Positions 15,631-25,587 of a stretch of DNA of 64,000 nucleotides are shown piece after piece. Position 1 is the stretch's first letter. Each line of letters begins with the position of its first letter. The notes below the pieces were generated by a model. It saw nothing but the letters and a program-made list of their open reading frames with translations, was not told the origin of the DNA and made no database searches. The position numbers and the translations under genes were made by a program. Origin of the DNA: Plantactinospora soyae (GTDB lineage: Bacteria; Actinomycetota; Actinomycetes; Mycobacteriales; Micromonosporaceae). The DNA lies in contig NZ_JADBEB010000001.1 in the NCBI RefSeq assembly GCF_014874095.1, forward strand, positions 2,046,001-2,110,000. Reading direction: 5' to 3'.

Positions 15631-17136
15631 GTGACCGCCCCACCTGGATCGGCATCGACGCCCGCACCCACGGGCGAGATGCCGCGCGTCCGGGTGGCCG
15701 CCAAACCCAGGCGGAACGCCGAGCTGGCGCTGCTCGTACTGGCGATGGCGGTGGTGGCGGCGTACGCGGCGACGGTCGAGGCCAACCTCCTCGACACCGT
15801 CACGCTGGACTTCTGGGTGCCGATCGCGGCGGTCGGCGCGGTGTTCCTCGCCCTGCACCTGGTGGTCCGTTTCCTGGCCCCGTACGCCGATCCGGTGCTG
15901 GTGCCGGCGGTCGCCCTGGTCAACGGTCTCGGCGTGGCCTTCCTGCGACGGCTGGACCTGGCCAACGCCGTGCCGGAGGAGCGCGCCGATTTCGCGATCT
16001 TCTCCGGAACCGGTGGCCGGCAGCTCGCCTGGACGCTGGCCTCGGTGATCCTGGCCGCCGGGCTGCTGGTGCTGATGCGCGACCACCGGGCGATCTCCCG
16101 GTACGCGTACACGCTGGGCCTGGCCGGCATCGTGCTGGTGATCATTCCGGCGGTGCTACCTGCCAAGTACTCGCAGGTCAACCCGCAGTCGGACGCCAAG
16201 CTGTGGATCAGCGTCGGCGGGTTCACGATCCAGCCGGGTGAGTTCGCCAAACTGGCGCTGCTGGTCTTCTTCGCCTACTACCTGGTCCGCAAGCGCGAGG
16301 TGCTGTCGCTGGCGAGTCGGCGCTTCCTGGGCGTCGACTTCCCGCGTGGCCGGGACCTCGGCCCGGTGGTCGTGGTCTGGCTGATCAGCCTCGGCGTGCT
16401 GGTCTTCCAGAAGGACCTCGGCACCTCGCTGCTCTACTTCGGCATGTTCGTGGTCACCCTTTACATCGCCACCGAACGGGTCAGTTGGCTGATCATCGGT
16501 CTGCTGCTCTTCTTCGGCGGCGCGTTCCTCGCCTACTTCCTCGGCAGCACCATCGGCGGTCCGTTCGCCAACTTCTACACCCGGGTGGAGATCTGGCAGG
16601 ACCCGTACGGCGACGCGTACGGCGCCGGCTGGCAACCGTTGCAGGGGTTGCTGGGGCTGGGCACGGGTGGCCTGTTCGGCACCGGGCCCGGCGGCGGGCA
16701 GCCGACCCAGATCCCCGAGGTGCACAACGACTTCATCTTCGCCGGGATGGGTGAGGAGATCGGCCTCTTCGGCCTCTCCGCCCTGCTGGTGATCTACCTG
16801 CTGATCATCTCGCGGGGCCTGCGGGCCGCGCTGGCGGTCCGGGACTCCTTCGGCAAGCTGCTCGCCGGTGGGCTCTCCTTCACGCTGTGCCTGCAGCTCT
16901 TCGTCATCATCGGCGGCATCAGCAGTCTCATCCCGCTCACCGGGCAGACCACGCCGTTCCTCTCCGCCGGTGGCTCGTCGCTGATGGCGAACTGGCTGCT
17001 CGTGGCGACTCTGCTGCGGATCTCCGACGCCGCGCGCCGGCCGGTCGAGTCCGGCACCGGTCCCCGGCCCAGCGGGGCGCCCGCGGGTCCACCGGCTCAG
17101 TTGCACGGCGCGACAACGGAGGTGATCAGACCGTGA
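15631..17136 (+). CDS. rodA: RodA/FtsW-family SEDS glycosyltransferase
   Basis: 501 residues and about ten to twelve transmembrane helices. It polymerises lipid II into glycan strands during elongation. SEDS features seen: QPGEFAKLALLVFFAYYL, a conserved FQKDLGTSLLYFG segment (Asp-Leu-Gly), and a C-terminal PLTGQTTPFLSAGGSS motif. GTG start with GAGGG upstream. The stop overlaps the GTG of pbpA (GTGA), so the polymerase and its partner transpeptidase are made together. Confidence 0.95.
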   Translation: MTAPPGSASTPAPTGEMPRVRVAAKPRRNAELALLVLAMAVVAAYAATVEANLLDTVTLDFWVPIAAVGAVFLALHLVVRFLAPYADPVLVPAVALVNGLGVAFLRRLDLANAVPEERADFAIFSGTGGRQLAWTLASVILAAGLLVLMRDHRAISRYAYTLGLAGIVLVIIPAVLPAKYSQVNPQSDAKLWISVGGFTIQPGEFAKLALLVFFAYYLVRKREVLSLASRRFLGVDFPRGRDLGPVVVVWLISLGVLVFQKDLGTSLLYFGMFVVTLYIATERVSWLIIGLLLFFGGAFLAYFLGSTIGGPFANFYTRVEIWQDPYGDAYGAGWQPLQGLLGLGTGGLFGTGPGGGQPTQIPEVHNDFIFAGMGEEIGLFGLSALLVIYLLIISRGLRAALAVRDSFGKLLAGGLSFTLCLQLFVIIGGISSLIPLTGQTTPFLSAGGSSLMANWLLVATLLRISDAARRPVESGTGPRPSGAPAGPPAQLHGATTEVIRP

Positions 17137-18638
17137 ACGCACCTCTGCGCCGGGTGGGCGTCGTCGTGATGGTCCTGTTCGGGCTGCTCTTCGCCAACCT
17201 GAACTGGGTACAGGCGTACAAGGCTGACGAATACCGCAACAGCGACTACAACGGCCGGGTACAGGTCGCCGAGTACGAGCGCAAGCGGGGCATCATCGAG
17301 GCGGGCGGAACACCGCTGGCGACCAGCCGGGAGACCGGCGGCGAGCTGAAGTTCCTCCGCTCCTACCCCAAGGGCGAGATGTACGCCCACGTGCTCGGCT
17401 ACAAGCCGGTCAACCTGGCCGACACCGGCATCGAGAAGAGCGAGAACGAGTTCCTCGCCGGTACCAGCGACCAGCTCTTCGCCGACCGGGTCCGGGACAT
17501 CTTCACCGGTAACCAGACCGCCGGTGGCAACATCCTGTTGACCCTCTCGCCGCGGGCCCAGGAGGTGGCGTTCAAGCAGCTCGCCGAGAACAGGAAGAAC
17601 GTGACCAAGGGCGCCGCGGTGGCGATCGACCCGGCGACCGGGGCGATCCAGGCGCTGGTCTCGATGCCGAGCTTCGACCCGAACCCGCTGGTCGACCACG
17701 ATTCCAAGAAGGCCGAGGCGGCGTACAACCAGCTCGACAACAACAAGGACGGCCCGCTGAAGAACCGGGCGCTCTCCGAGATCCTTCCGCCGGGCTCCAC
17801 CTTCAAGGTCATCACCTCGGCGGCGGCGCTGGAGAACGGGTACACCCAGAACACCCAGATCCCGGCGGGGTCGAGCTACCTGGCGCCGACCGCGGGTGTG
17901 CCCATCCGCAACGCGGTGCCGAGCATCTGCCCCGAGGCGCAGGTGACCCTGAAAGAGGCGCTGACCGAGTCGTGCAACACCGGCTTCGCCCGGCTCGGCG
18001 TCACGCTCGGCGCGGAGAAGCTCAAGGCGGAGGCCCGGAAGTTCGGCTTCGAGGACGAGGACCTCACCGTGGGCCGACTCAACGACGGTGGCCAGGCGGT
18101 GGCGGCCAGTCGGACCGGATCCATGCAGACTCCGGACGGCCGGGACGACCCGCCGACGCTCGCCCAGTCCTCGATCGGTCAGAACGACGTGCGGATGACC
18201 CCGCTGCAGGGCGCGATGGTCGCCGCCGCCGTGGCGAACAACGGCCGGCAGATGCGGCCGTACCTCGTGCAGCAGCAGCTCGGTCCGGACCGCACCACCG
18301 ACTACTACACCGCCGTTCCGAAGGAACTGCGGGAGCCGGTCAGTCCCCAGGTCGCCCGCGACCTCCAGGACATGATGGTCAGCGTGGTGCAGAACGGCAC
18401 CGGCGAGAGTGCCCAGATCGGCGGTTACCGGGTCGGCGGCAAGACCGGTACCGCGGAGACCGGCGGCGTCAACGGCGACCAGGGCTGGTTCATCGGCTTC
18501 GCGATCAACAGCGCCGGTGTGCCGGTCTCCGCGGTCTGCGTCCTGCTCGAGGACGCCGGCTCGGGCGGCAGTGCCGAGGCGGCGCGGATCAGCAAGGAGA
18601 TCATGCGCGCGGTTATCGCCGACCGGGGAGGTCGGTGA
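17133..18638 (+). CDS. pbpA: PbpA: class B penicillin-binding protein
   Basis: 501 residues. One N-terminal transmembrane helix (about 7-27), a dimerisation/pedestal domain (about 50-170), and a transpeptidase domain with SxxK at Ser222 (PPGSTFKV), SxN at Ser280 (ESCNTGF) and KTG at Lys437 (GGKTGTAE). It crosslinks peptidoglycan with the adjacent RodA as SEDS-bPBP pair. The start at 17133 is set by the GTGA overlap with rodA and GGAGG upstream. In mycobacteria PbpA is a PknB-regulated division/elongation enzyme. Confidence 0.96.
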   Translation: MNAPLRRVGVVVMVLFGLLFANLNWVQAYKADEYRNSDYNGRVQVAEYERKRGIIEAGGTPLATSRETGGELKFLRSYPKGEMYAHVLGYKPVNLADTGIEKSENEFLAGTSDQLFADRVRDIFTGNQTAGGNILLTLSPRAQEVAFKQLAENRKNVTKGAAVAIDPATGAIQALVSMPSFDPNPLVDHDSKKAEAAYNQLDNNKDGPLKNRALSEILPPGSTFKVITSAAALENGYTQNTQIPAGSSYLAPTAGVPIRNAVPSICPEAQVTLKEALTESCNTGFARLGVTLGAEKLKAEARKFGFEDEDLTVGRLNDGGQAVAASRTGSMQTPDGRDDPPTLAQSSIGQNDVRMTPLQGAMVAAAVANNGRQMRPYLVQQQLGPDRTTDYYTAVPKELREPVSPQVARDLQDMMVSVVQNGTGESAQIGGYRVGGKTGTAETGGVNGDQGWFIGFAINSAGVPVSAVCVLLEDAGSGGSAEAARISKEIMRAVIADRGGR

Positions 18639-18639
18639 G

Positions 18640-19992
18640 ATGCTCAAGCCCGGAGTGCTGCTAGGTAACCGGTACCGGCTCGACGAGCGGATCGCCGGTG
18701 GCGGCATGGGCGACGTGTGGCGGGGCACCGACGAGGTGCTCGGCCGTACGGTGGCGGTCAAGATCCTGCTGCCGGCGTTGCTGGACGAGCCCGGCTTCGC
18801 CGAGCGGTTCCGGGGCGAGGCCCGGACCATGGCGACCATCAACCACCCCGGCGTCGTGGACGTCTACGACTACGGCAGCGACCAGCAGATCGCCTTCCTG
18901 GTCATGGAGTACGTCGAGGGTGACGCCCTGTCCCGGACCCTGGGCCGGGTCGGCCGGCTCACCCCGGCCCGCACGATGGCACTGGTCGCGCAGGCCGCCG
19001 ACGCGTTGCAGGCGGCCCACGACAAGGGCATCGTGCACCGCGACGTGAAACCCGGAAACCTCCTGGTACGCCCGAACGGCACGCTGGTGCTGACCGACTT
19101 CGGCATCGCCCGCTCGGCCATGGTGGCTCAACTCACCGCCGCCGGGTCGGTGCTCGGCACCGCCTCGTACATCTCGCCGGAGCAGGCGGCCGGGGCGGTC
19201 GCCACTCCCACCTCCGACGTCTACGCGCTCGGCGTGGTGGCGTACCAGTGTCTCGCCGGCCGGCGTCCGTTCGAGGGCAACAGCGCGATCGAGATCGCCA
19301 TGAAGCACGTACGGGAGACTCCCCGGCAGTTGCCCGGGGACATCCCACCCGCGATCCGGGCGATCGTCGAGCGGTCGTTGGCCAAGGACCCCGGAGCCCG
19401 CTGGCAGAGTGCCGCCGAGTTGGCCGCGGTGTCCCGACAGGCGGCGGCCACGGTGGGCACGACGCCGGGACAGCCGGGACGACCGCTGGGCACGCTGCCC
19501 GTACCGCCCCAGCCGGCGCCGCCGCACGGTCCGGGCGGGACCCCGCCGGCGACCCGGGTACCGCAGGCCAGGGTCGCGCCGCACGCGCCGCACGCGCCGC
19601 ACTCGCCGGCCGCGCCGACGGCGCGCCCGGCGGCCGGTGCCGTCGCCGGTCCGTCCGGATACAGCCGGGGGGCCGCAGCCGTGCCGCAGCCGGTCCGGCC
19701 CCGTCCGGAGGCGGCATACTCGTACCCGAGGCATCCGGTGCCGTCCTCGGCACCGCAGCCCGGGAACCGCTCATTGGTGATCGTGCTCCTCGTCGTACTG
19801 GGCCTGTTGGTACTGATCTGCTCCGGCGTGATTGCCTTTCAGTGGCGGAAGAACAACGACAGCAACAGCGCGATGCCATCGTCGAAAGTGGCGATATCGG
19901 TATTGCGGTCGGAAGACGGACGCGACGGACCGCCCGGTGCGCCGTACCGTCAGGTGGAGCGAGTCGTGTATCCCGGCGGGGTGACCAGATGA
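18640..19992 (+). CDS. pknA: PknA: Ser/Thr protein kinase
   Basis: 450 residues. The kinase domain (about 12-275) shows GGGMGDVW, catalytic Lys41 (VAVKIL), HRDVKPGNLL, DFGIARS and SPEQA. A Pro/Ala/His-rich juxtamembrane linker (about 280-375), one transmembrane helix (about 378-400) and a short external tail follow. No PASTA repeats, as expected for PknA. It begins one base after the pbpA stop. Its own stop forms ATGA with an eight-codon mini-ORF leading to pknB. Confidence 0.95.
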   Translation: MLKPGVLLGNRYRLDERIAGGGMGDVWRGTDEVLGRTVAVKILLPALLDEPGFAERFRGEARTMATINHPGVVDVYDYGSDQQIAFLVMEYVEGDALSRTLGRVGRLTPARTMALVAQAADALQAAHDKGIVHRDVKPGNLLVRPNGTLVLTDFGIARSAMVAQLTAAGSVLGTASYISPEQAAGAVATPTSDVYALGVVAYQCLAGRRPFEGNSAIEIAMKHVRETPRQLPGDIPPAIRAIVERSLAKDPGARWQSAAELAAVSRQAAATVGTTPGQPGRPLGTLPVPPQPAPPHGPGGTPPATRVPQARVAPHAPHAPHSPAAPTARPAAGAVAGPSGYSRGAAAVPQPVRPRPEAAYSYPRHPVPSSAPQPGNRSLVIVLLVVLGLLVLICSGVIAFQWRKNNDSNSAMPSSKVAISVLRSEDGRDGPPGAPYRQVERVVYPGGVTR

Positions 19993-20015
19993 GCGAAGGA
20001 CGACTGACGAGATGA
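19989..20015 (+). CDS. 8-codon mini-ORF bridging pknA and pknB
   Basis: ATG at 19989 overlaps the pknA stop (ATGA), and its TGA at 20013 overlaps the pknB ATG (ATGA). Encodes MSEGRLTR. It contains the GAAGGACG stretch that could be the pknB ribosome site. Too short for a protein domain; if translated, it would hand ribosomes from pknA to pknB. Confidence 0.25.
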   Translation: MSEGRLTR

Positions 20016-21811
20016 CGGCGCAGGCCCGCCTGCTCGGTGGCAGGTATCAGGTCGGCGAGCTGCTCGGTTACGGCGGCATGGCCGAGGTACACCGGGGGCG
20101 TGACCTCCGGCTGGGCCGTGATGTCGCGATTAAGATGCTTCGTACCGATCTGGCCCGAGACGACACGTTCCAGATGCGTTTCCGGCGCGAGGCGCAGAAC
20201 GCGGCCTCGCTGAACCATCCGGCGATCGTCGCCGTCTACGACACCGGCGAGGAGATCGCGCCGACCGGCGAGACCCTGCCGTTCATCGTGATGGAGTTCG
20301 TCAACGGGCGGACCCTCAAGGAAGTGCTCGCGGCCGAGGGCCGGCTACAGCCTCGCCGGGCACTGGAGATCACCGCCGACGTCTGCGCCGCCCTGGAGTT
20401 CAGCCACCGGCACGGCATCATCCACCGGGACATCAAGCCCGGCAACGTGATGATGACCCTGAACGGCCAGGTCAAGGTCATGGACTTCGGCATCGCCCGG
20501 GCGCTGGCCAGCGGGGCGACCACGATGACACAGACCAGCGCGGTGATCGGTACCGCGCAGTATCTGTCGCCCGAGCAGGCACGCGGCGAGGCCGTCGACG
20601 CCCGCTCCGACGTGTACGCGGCCGGTTGTGTGCTCTTCGAACTGGTCTGTGGTCACCCGCCGTTCGTCGGCGACAGCCCGGTCAGCGTCGCCTACCAGCA
20701 CGTCCGGGAAGATCCGCCGGCACCGAGCGACATCAACCGGGACGTCACCCCGCCGATCGACGCGATCGTGCTCAAGGCGCTGTCGAAGAACCCGCTCAAC
20801 CGCTACCAGAGCGCCGGCGAGATGCGCGCCGACCTGCTCCGCGCGGCGGCCGGCCGGCCGGTGATGGCCACCCCGGTCATGCGCGAGGACGAGACGATGG
20901 CGATGTCGCAGACGGCGACCCGCCCGATGCAGGGCGGCAACCGACCGATGCCGCCGGCCCGGGTCGGCGACGCCCGGCGACGCCGCTCCTCGGCCTGGGT
21001 ACTGGCCGCACTGAGCGGTCTCGGTGTGCTCGCGGTGATCGCCCTGGTCGCCGCCCTGCTGCTCAACGACGGCGGCAGCGGCACCCCGACCGCGGTCGAG
21101 GTGCCGAACGTCGTCGGCAGCACCAAGGAGGTCGCCGAGCAGAAGCTGCGGGACGTCGGTCTGACGCCGGTGCCCGGCGCCCCGGACACCAGTAAGACCT
21201 GCGACATCGGGCAGGTCACCGCGCAGAGCCAGCCGGCGGCCAGCAAGGTCCAGCCGAACACCGAGGTCGAGATCAAGGTCTGTACCGGTCCCGGCAAGGT
21301 GGAGATCCCCGCCAACCTGGTCGGCGGAAGGTTCGAGGCGGTCGAAGGCCAGCTGAAGGGCCTCGGTCTCGTGGTCACCAAGAAAGAGGTGAACAGCGCC
21401 GAGCCCAAGGGCATCGTCACGAAGGTCGACCCGTCGGCCGGACGCGAGGTCGAGAATGGCAGCACGGTCACCGTCGAGGTCTCCCGGGGCAACGTCATTC
21501 CGGTGCCGAACGTCGTCGGCCAGTCCGCGGACGACGCGCGGGAGATCCTGGACGACGCGGGCTTTGAGGTGAAGGTGGTCGAGGGCAACGAGGTGCCCCG
21601 CAACCAGGCCGGCGAGGTGTCCTCGCAGAACCCCAATGCCAACGAGAAGAAGGCGACCGGCTCCACCGTCACCATCACCGTGACGGTTCCCGAGGAAGAG
21701 CCCAACAACCCGCCGCCGACCACGCCGAGCCAGACGCCACCGTCGACCGGAACCGGCGGTGGGCTCTTTCCGCCGCTGAGTCCGCCGGCGAACCGGCCTG
21801 GGACCCGCTGA
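20012..21811 (+). CDS. pknB: PknB: PASTA-domain Ser/Thr protein kinase
   Basis: 599 residues. The kinase domain (about 11-275) contains GYGGMAEV, Lys41 (VAIKML), HRDIKPGNVM, DFGIARAL and SPEQA. A basic juxtamembrane segment, one transmembrane helix (about 328-351), then three extracellular PASTA repeats (about 364-430, 432-497, 498-567) that sense muropeptide or lipid II, and a Pro/Thr-rich tail. Other actinobacterial PknB proteins often have four PASTA units. It controls elongation and division by phosphorylating FhaA/MviN, PbpA partners and others. Last gene of the operon. Confidence 0.96.
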   Translation: MTAQARLLGGRYQVGELLGYGGMAEVHRGRDLRLGRDVAIKMLRTDLARDDTFQMRFRREAQNAASLNHPAIVAVYDTGEEIAPTGETLPFIVMEFVNGRTLKEVLAAEGRLQPRRALEITADVCAALEFSHRHGIIHRDIKPGNVMMTLNGQVKVMDFGIARALASGATTMTQTSAVIGTAQYLSPEQARGEAVDARSDVYAAGCVLFELVCGHPPFVGDSPVSVAYQHVREDPPAPSDINRDVTPPIDAIVLKALSKNPLNRYQSAGEMRADLLRAAAGRPVMATPVMREDETMAMSQTATRPMQGGNRPMPPARVGDARRRRSSAWVLAALSGLGVLAVIALVAALLLNDGGSGTPTAVEVPNVVGSTKEVAEQKLRDVGLTPVPGAPDTSKTCDIGQVTAQSQPAASKVQPNTEVEIKVCTGPGKVEIPANLVGGRFEAVEGQLKGLGLVVTKKEVNSAEPKGIVTKVDPSAGREVENGSTVTVEVSRGNVIPVPNVVGQSADDAREILDDAGFEVKVVEGNEVPRNQAGEVSSQNPNANEKKATGSTVTITVTVPEEEPNNPPPTTPSQTPPSTGTGGGLFPPLSPPANRPGTR

Positions 21812-21841
21812 GCGAACCGACGCCGGCCGGCGCCGCGCTGA

Positions 21842-21945
21842 TGCTCGGCGGGCCGACCGCTGCTCGGCGCGACCCGAGCGGGTCTGATGGCGTGCTCGGC
21901 GCGACCTGAGCGGATCCGATGCGTGCCTGAGTCGGTCCGGTGCGT
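21842..21945. repeat. Degenerate ~31-bp tandem repeat after pknB
   Basis: Units beginning TGCTCGGCG or TGCCTGAG recur at 21842, 21861, 21893 and 21924. The middle two (21861-21892, 21893-21923) differ by a few bases. The 208-bp gap to the TrpG/PabA gene holds no gene. It also has three GTCCGG copies (about 21979-21996) and a duplicated CGGTGACGAAGGC. Confidence 0.6.
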
Positions 21946-22019
21946 GCCCAGCGGGCCCGGGCCGGCCCGACAGGGCCCGGGTCCGGGTCCGGGTCCGTCG
22001 AACGGTGACGAAGGCTGTG

Positions 22020-22670
22020 TCAGACGGTGACGAAGGCGGAGCGCCGCCGGGTGTCGACCTCGGCGGCCAGGGCGGGAGCCCGGTCGAGCGCGTCCGGCAG
22101 GCCACAGCCGGCCAGCCAGTTCGCCAGCATCAGGTGGCCGCCCTCGGTCAGCACCGACTCCGGGTGGAACTGCACGCCCTCGATCGGCAGCGTCCGGTGA
22201 CGCATCGCCATCACCACGCCCGACTCCGTCCAGCCGGTCACCTCGATCTCGGCCGGCAGGGTCTCCGGCAGCACCGCCAGCGAGTGGTAGCGGGTGGCGG
22301 TGAACGGATCCGGCAACCCGGCCAGTACGCCCTCGGCACGGTGCCGAACCTCGGACGTCTTGCCGTGCAGTAGCTCGGGAGCCCGGGTGACGGTCCCGCC
22401 GAACGCGGCACCGATGGCCTGGTGGCCCAGGCAGACACCGAGGATCGGCAGCTTGCCGGCGTACTCCCGGATCACGTCGAGGCACACGCCGGCCCGGTCG
22501 GGTGTGCCGGGGCCGGGAGACAGCAGTACCCCGGCCACGTCGAGCCGGCCCACCTCGGCGAGGTCGATCTCGTCGTTGCGGCGTACCTCGCACTCGGCAC
22601 CGAGTTGACCGAGGTACTGCACGAGGTTGAAGACGAACGAGTCGTAGTTGTCGATCACGAGTACGCGCAT
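22020..22670 (-). CDS. TrpG/PabA-type glutamine amidotransferase
   Basis: 216-residue class I amidotransferase. MRVLVIDNYDSFVFNLVQYL at the start, LSPGPGTPD, nucleophile Cys in GVCLGHQAIG, and His-Pro-Glu in QFHPESVLTEG complete the triad. It supplies ammonia from glutamine to an anthranilate or aminodeoxychorismate synthase large subunit. The partner TrpE/PabB is not adjacent, so TrpG and PabA cannot be separated from sequence. It lies five bases after the small membrane-protein gene; a PabA homologue next to the pknB region is common in actinobacteria. Confidence 0.93.
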   Translation of the reverse strand: MRVLVIDNYDSFVFNLVQYLGQLGAECEVRRNDEIDLAEVGRLDVAGVLLSPGPGTPDRAGVCLDVIREYAGKLPILGVCLGHQAIGAAFGGTVTRAPELLHGKTSEVRHRAEGVLAGLPDPFTATRYHSLAVLPETLPAEIEVTGWTESGVVMAMRHRTLPIEGVQFHPESVLTEGGHLMLANWLAGCGLPDALDRAPALAAEVDTRRRSAFVTV

Positions 22671-22675
22671 CGGGC

Positions 22676-22972
22676 CTACCTGGTGGGGCTCGGGGGCGGG
22701 GTGTTGTTCTGTTCCGTGTCGTACGGCAACTCGTGCTCGTCGCCGGTCGGCTCTCCGGAGACCTCGGAATCCGGTGCGTTCTCGAGCCCGGGTTCGCCGC
22801 CCGGAACACCGGAGTCCTGAGTGACCTGGACGTCGTCGAACGGCAGCAGTGGCTCGGCCCAGGGGAACACGACGTACCAGAGCAGGGCGAGCACGCTCGC
22901 GGTGATCAGTAACGAGCCGGCGAGCTTGCCCGGGAGCCCGAACGGCAACTTCCGCCAGATCCATCCGTACAT
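22676..22972 (-). CDS. Small single-pass membrane protein
   Basis: 98 residues: a short cytoplasmic lead (MYGWIWRKLPFGLPGKL), one transmembrane helix (about 18-40, AGSLLITASVLALLWYVVF), and an acidic Pro/Glu/Asp-rich outer tail. No catalytic motif. It is six bases after the sortase stop, in one operon with DUF881 and sortase genes. Similar small proteins accompany class E sortase genes in other actinomycetes, so it may assist the sortase or the division machinery. Function unproven. Confidence 0.8.
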   Translation of the reverse strand: MYGWIWRKLPFGLPGKLAGSLLITASVLALLWYVVFPWAEPLLPFDDVQVTQDSGVPGGEPGLENAPDSEVSGEPTGDEHELPYDTEQNNTPPPSPTR

Positions 22973-22978
22973 CGCCGG

Positions 22979-24781
22979 TCAGCCGCCCAACTCGACGGGC
23001 TTGATGCCGTCCGGCGTCTTCGGCTCGGTGCGGACCAGCTTCGCGTGCACGATCAACCGCTGATAGTTGTCGAACTTGGGGTTACAGGTGGTCAGGGTCA
23101 GCATCGCGTCCTTGGCCTTGGCCCCGGGCTTGCCCGGTACGGCAGCCACCACCTCGACCTGACTCGGCCTGACGATCCGGGTCTGCGAGACCTGGTAGAC
23201 GTACCAGGTGGTCTTCGACTCGACCACGATCGGGTCCCCGTCGTCGAGTTCGTCCAGTCGCCAGAAGGTGGCCCGGTTCCGGTGGCCGGCGACCGAGAAG
23301 TTCCCGACCTGACCCGGCAGCGCGCTCTCCGGGTAGTGGCCCGGCGCGTACCGGATGTCCTTCTGGGTGACCCCCTCCACCACGGTCCAGTGCTTGTCCA
23401 GCTTCGGGATGTAGAGCCCGGCGATCGCCTTGCCCTGCACCGGCTTCTCGGGTTTCGGGGTGGCGGTGGGGGTCGGCCCGACGGTCGGGTCGGGCTCCGC
23501 CCACTGCTGGGCCAGCTCTTGCCCCAGATCGTCCTGGTGGGCGTTGACGATGGTCGACTTGCCCCAGATCTCGTACCCGGCGAAGAGCAGCACCACCAGG
23601 CCGAAGGTGATCAGCACCTCTCCGGTGCCCCGGATGGTGGTACGGATCCGGGAGCCGATCGTCGGTCGGGTCAGCTCGGAGTAGACGCTCTTGTAGCCCT
23701 CGCCGGTCTGCTCGGGCCGGAGCTGGACGACACGCTCGCCGCGTCGGGGGCGTTCGCCGTCGGCCGCCGAATCGCCGTCCGGCCCGTCACCGCCGGGCGG
23801 CGCGGGTGGGATCGCCCCGATCAGGGCGGTGGCCTCGATGTCGTCCCGGCGTGGCGCGGCCGGCCCGGGCAGGTGTGGAAGGCTCGTGGTGGCGCCGTCG
23901 TCGCCACTTCCCCGCCGGTTCGTGACGGTGGGGATCAGAGCGGTGACCCCGGGATCCGCATTCGGGATCGTCGGGATGAGGGTGGTCGGACTGTCGCTCC
24001 GGTTGACTCCGCCGGGGCGCTCGGCCGTACCCGCCGAATCGGGGCCGGGCGGACGTATCCGGCCGGTCGGCGCGGCGGCGGGCGGGGTCGGCACCGGCGC
24101 GCCGCCGCCGAGCCCGGCCATGGCGGCGGTCACCGGCCCGGCACCGGCGGGGACGGCGGTGGGGCGGCCCGGCACCGAGGGCGCCCAGGGAGCAGCGCCG
24201 GAGGGCGCCGGAGTCGCCGAGGCGAGTCCGGGACCGGCCGGCGGGGCCTCCCGGCGTTCCCGGGCGGTGGCCGGGGTCAGTTCCCAGCGGTCCGCGCCGA
24301 CGGCGGGGGTCGGCTCCCGCCGCTCGGAGCCGGCGACCGAGGGGGGTGTCCAGCGGCCCGGGGCGGGCTGCGGGTCCCACGCCTCGGGGGCGGACGCCGG
24401 TGGGGCCGGGCGGCGCTGGAATCCGTCGGCACCGTCGTGGGGCCGTGGTTCGGGGGTGGCCGACGCCGTCCGGCCGTTCGGCTCGGTGGCCGGTCTGCGG
24501 CCGTGGTCACCGGTGGGGATTGCGACGGTGTCGTCGTTGTCCCGGCCGACTTCCGGCTCGCGAGGTGGACTCGGCGGCGGTACGACGTGGTCGACGGTTA
24601 TCCGGAGCCGCCGGCCGGCCGGTTCGGCGGGCCCGGGTGAGGCCGACCGCTCCGGCCGATCCACCGGGGACGGCTCGCCGGCCTCGCCGGGCCGGGGGAT
24701 GAACATGGTCGGGTCTTCGCCGTCGGGGGCGCGGTGCCGACCGTTGCGGGCGGAGTACGGGTCGCCGGTCACTGGACTCAC
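22979..24781 (-). CDS. Class E sortase with long disordered N-terminus
   Basis: About 600 residues. The first ~370 are Pro/Ala/Arg/Gly-rich and probably disordered in the cytoplasm. A transmembrane helix (about 385-410, [22 protein letters not shown]) leads into a sortase domain (about 450-600) with His in [11 protein letters not shown], Cys in TLTTC and Arg in YQRLIVH. It anchors proteins bearing LPxTG/LAxTG-like signals to the wall or builds pili. Its GTG overlaps the DUF881 stop (GTGA). The disordered region is unusually long for a sortase. No sorting-signal substrate gene is next to it. Confidence 0.9.
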   Translation of the reverse strand: MSPVTGDPYSARNGRHRAPDGEDPTMFIPRPGEAGEPSPVDRPERSASPGPAEPAGRRLRITVDHVVPPPSPPREPEVGRDNDDTVAIPTGDHGRRPATEPNGRTASATPEPRPHDGADGFQRRPAPPASAPEAWDPQPAPGRWTPPSVAGSERREPTPAVGADRWELTPATARERREAPPAGPGLASATPAPSGAAPWAPSVPGRPTAVPAGAGPVTAAMAGLGGGAPVPTPPAAAPTGRIRPPGPDSAGTAERPGGVNRSDSPTTLIPTIPNADPGVTALIPTVTNRRGSGDDGATTSLPHLPGPAAPRRDDIEATALIGAIPPAPPGGDGPDGDSAADGERPRRGERVVQLRPEQTGEGYKSVYSELTRPTIGSRIRTTIRGTGEVLITFGLVVLLFAGYEIWGKSTIVNAHQDDLGQELAQQWAEPDPTVGPTPTATPKPEKPVQGKAIAGLYIPKLDKHWTVVEGVTQKDIRYAPGHYPESALPGQVGNFSVAGHRNRATFWRLDELDDGDPIVVESKTTWYVYQVSQTRIVRPSQVEVVAAVPGKPGAKAKDAMLTLTTCNPKFDNYQRLIVHAKLVRTEPKTPDGIKPVELGG

Positions 24782-25587
24782 CCCGGAACCTTCGCGGACC
24801 GCAGTCCGCCGGGACCGTCGTACGCCGGCACGGTCACGGTGGGCTCCACTGTCTCGCGGTATCCGAGCTGGTAGTGGGCGACGGCGTCTTTGAACAACCG
24901 GACCCCCTCGGATGCGGCGAGTGCCCGCGTGAGTGCGGCGGGATCGCCGATGGCGGTGATCTGGAAGGGTGGTGAGTACACCCGCCCGTGCAGGAGCAGG
25001 GTGTTCCCCACGCAGCGTACCGCGCTGGTGGAGAGGATGCGGACATTCATGATTGCCATGGCCTCGGCCCCTCCGGCCCAGAGCGCGTTGACGACGGCCT
25101 GCACGTCGCCCTGGTGCACCACGAGATCGTCGTTGCTGGCGTCGGCCGGCTGGCTGCCGTCACCGAGCCGTGGTGCGTCGTTGAGTTCCACACTGATCCC
25201 GGGGCCGGTGAGCGCGGTGAAGCCGGCCGCCTCCCGGCTGTTCGCGGCGCGGCCGCGTTGGGCCGCGACCCTGCCGTCGGAGCCGCCGAGCGCTTCGGTC
25301 TGGCTCTCCACCTCGTCCCGGAGGGCGGCGGCCCGTTCCTGGCCGGTGGCCACCTGATCTCGACGGTCCTCGATGAGCTGAGCGATTTCCGGCCGCCGGT
25401 CCTCGCGCAGCGAGGTGCCGCCCGCCGCCGTGGCCGAGGTCGTGAAGAGCACCCCGGCGGCGAGGGCGATCAGCGGTACGCCGATCGACCAACCGGGTTT
25501 GCGCTGCGTGGGCCGTCGAGGGAGCAGCCCTGCGGCCGCTCGCCGGAGCACCTTCTGCCAGGAGGCGGCGCCGGATGTGTACTCCAT
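24778..25587 (-). CDS. DUF881 family membrane-anchored protein
   Basis: 269 residues. Basic N-terminus, one transmembrane helix (about 34-55, [20 protein letters not shown]), a coiled-coil stretch (about 65-110), and the DUF881 domain (about 120-255) with [40 protein letters not shown] and [23 protein letters not shown]. Members are extracellular and conserved around crgA, sortase and the pkn cluster in actinobacteria, suggesting a septum or wall role. First gene of a minus-strand operon to 22020, divergent from crgA. Confidence 0.9.
   Translation of the reverse strand: MEYTSGAASWQKVLRRAAAGLLPRRPTQRKPGWSIGVPLIALAAGVLFTTSATAAGGTSLREDRRPEIAQLIEDRRDQVATGQERAAALRDEVESQTEALGGSDGRVAAQRGRAANSREAAGFTALTGPGISVELNDAPRLGDGSQPADASNDDLVVHQGDVQAVVNALWAGGAEAMAIMNVRILSTSAVRCVGNTLLLHGRVYSPPFQITAIGDPAALTRALAASEGVRLFKDAVAHYQLGYRETVEPTVTVPAYDGPGGLRSAKVPG

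Noticed and set aside
17097-18842. A 581-residue minus-strand frame across pbpA
   Set aside because: Antisense to pbpA, with no recognisable domain.
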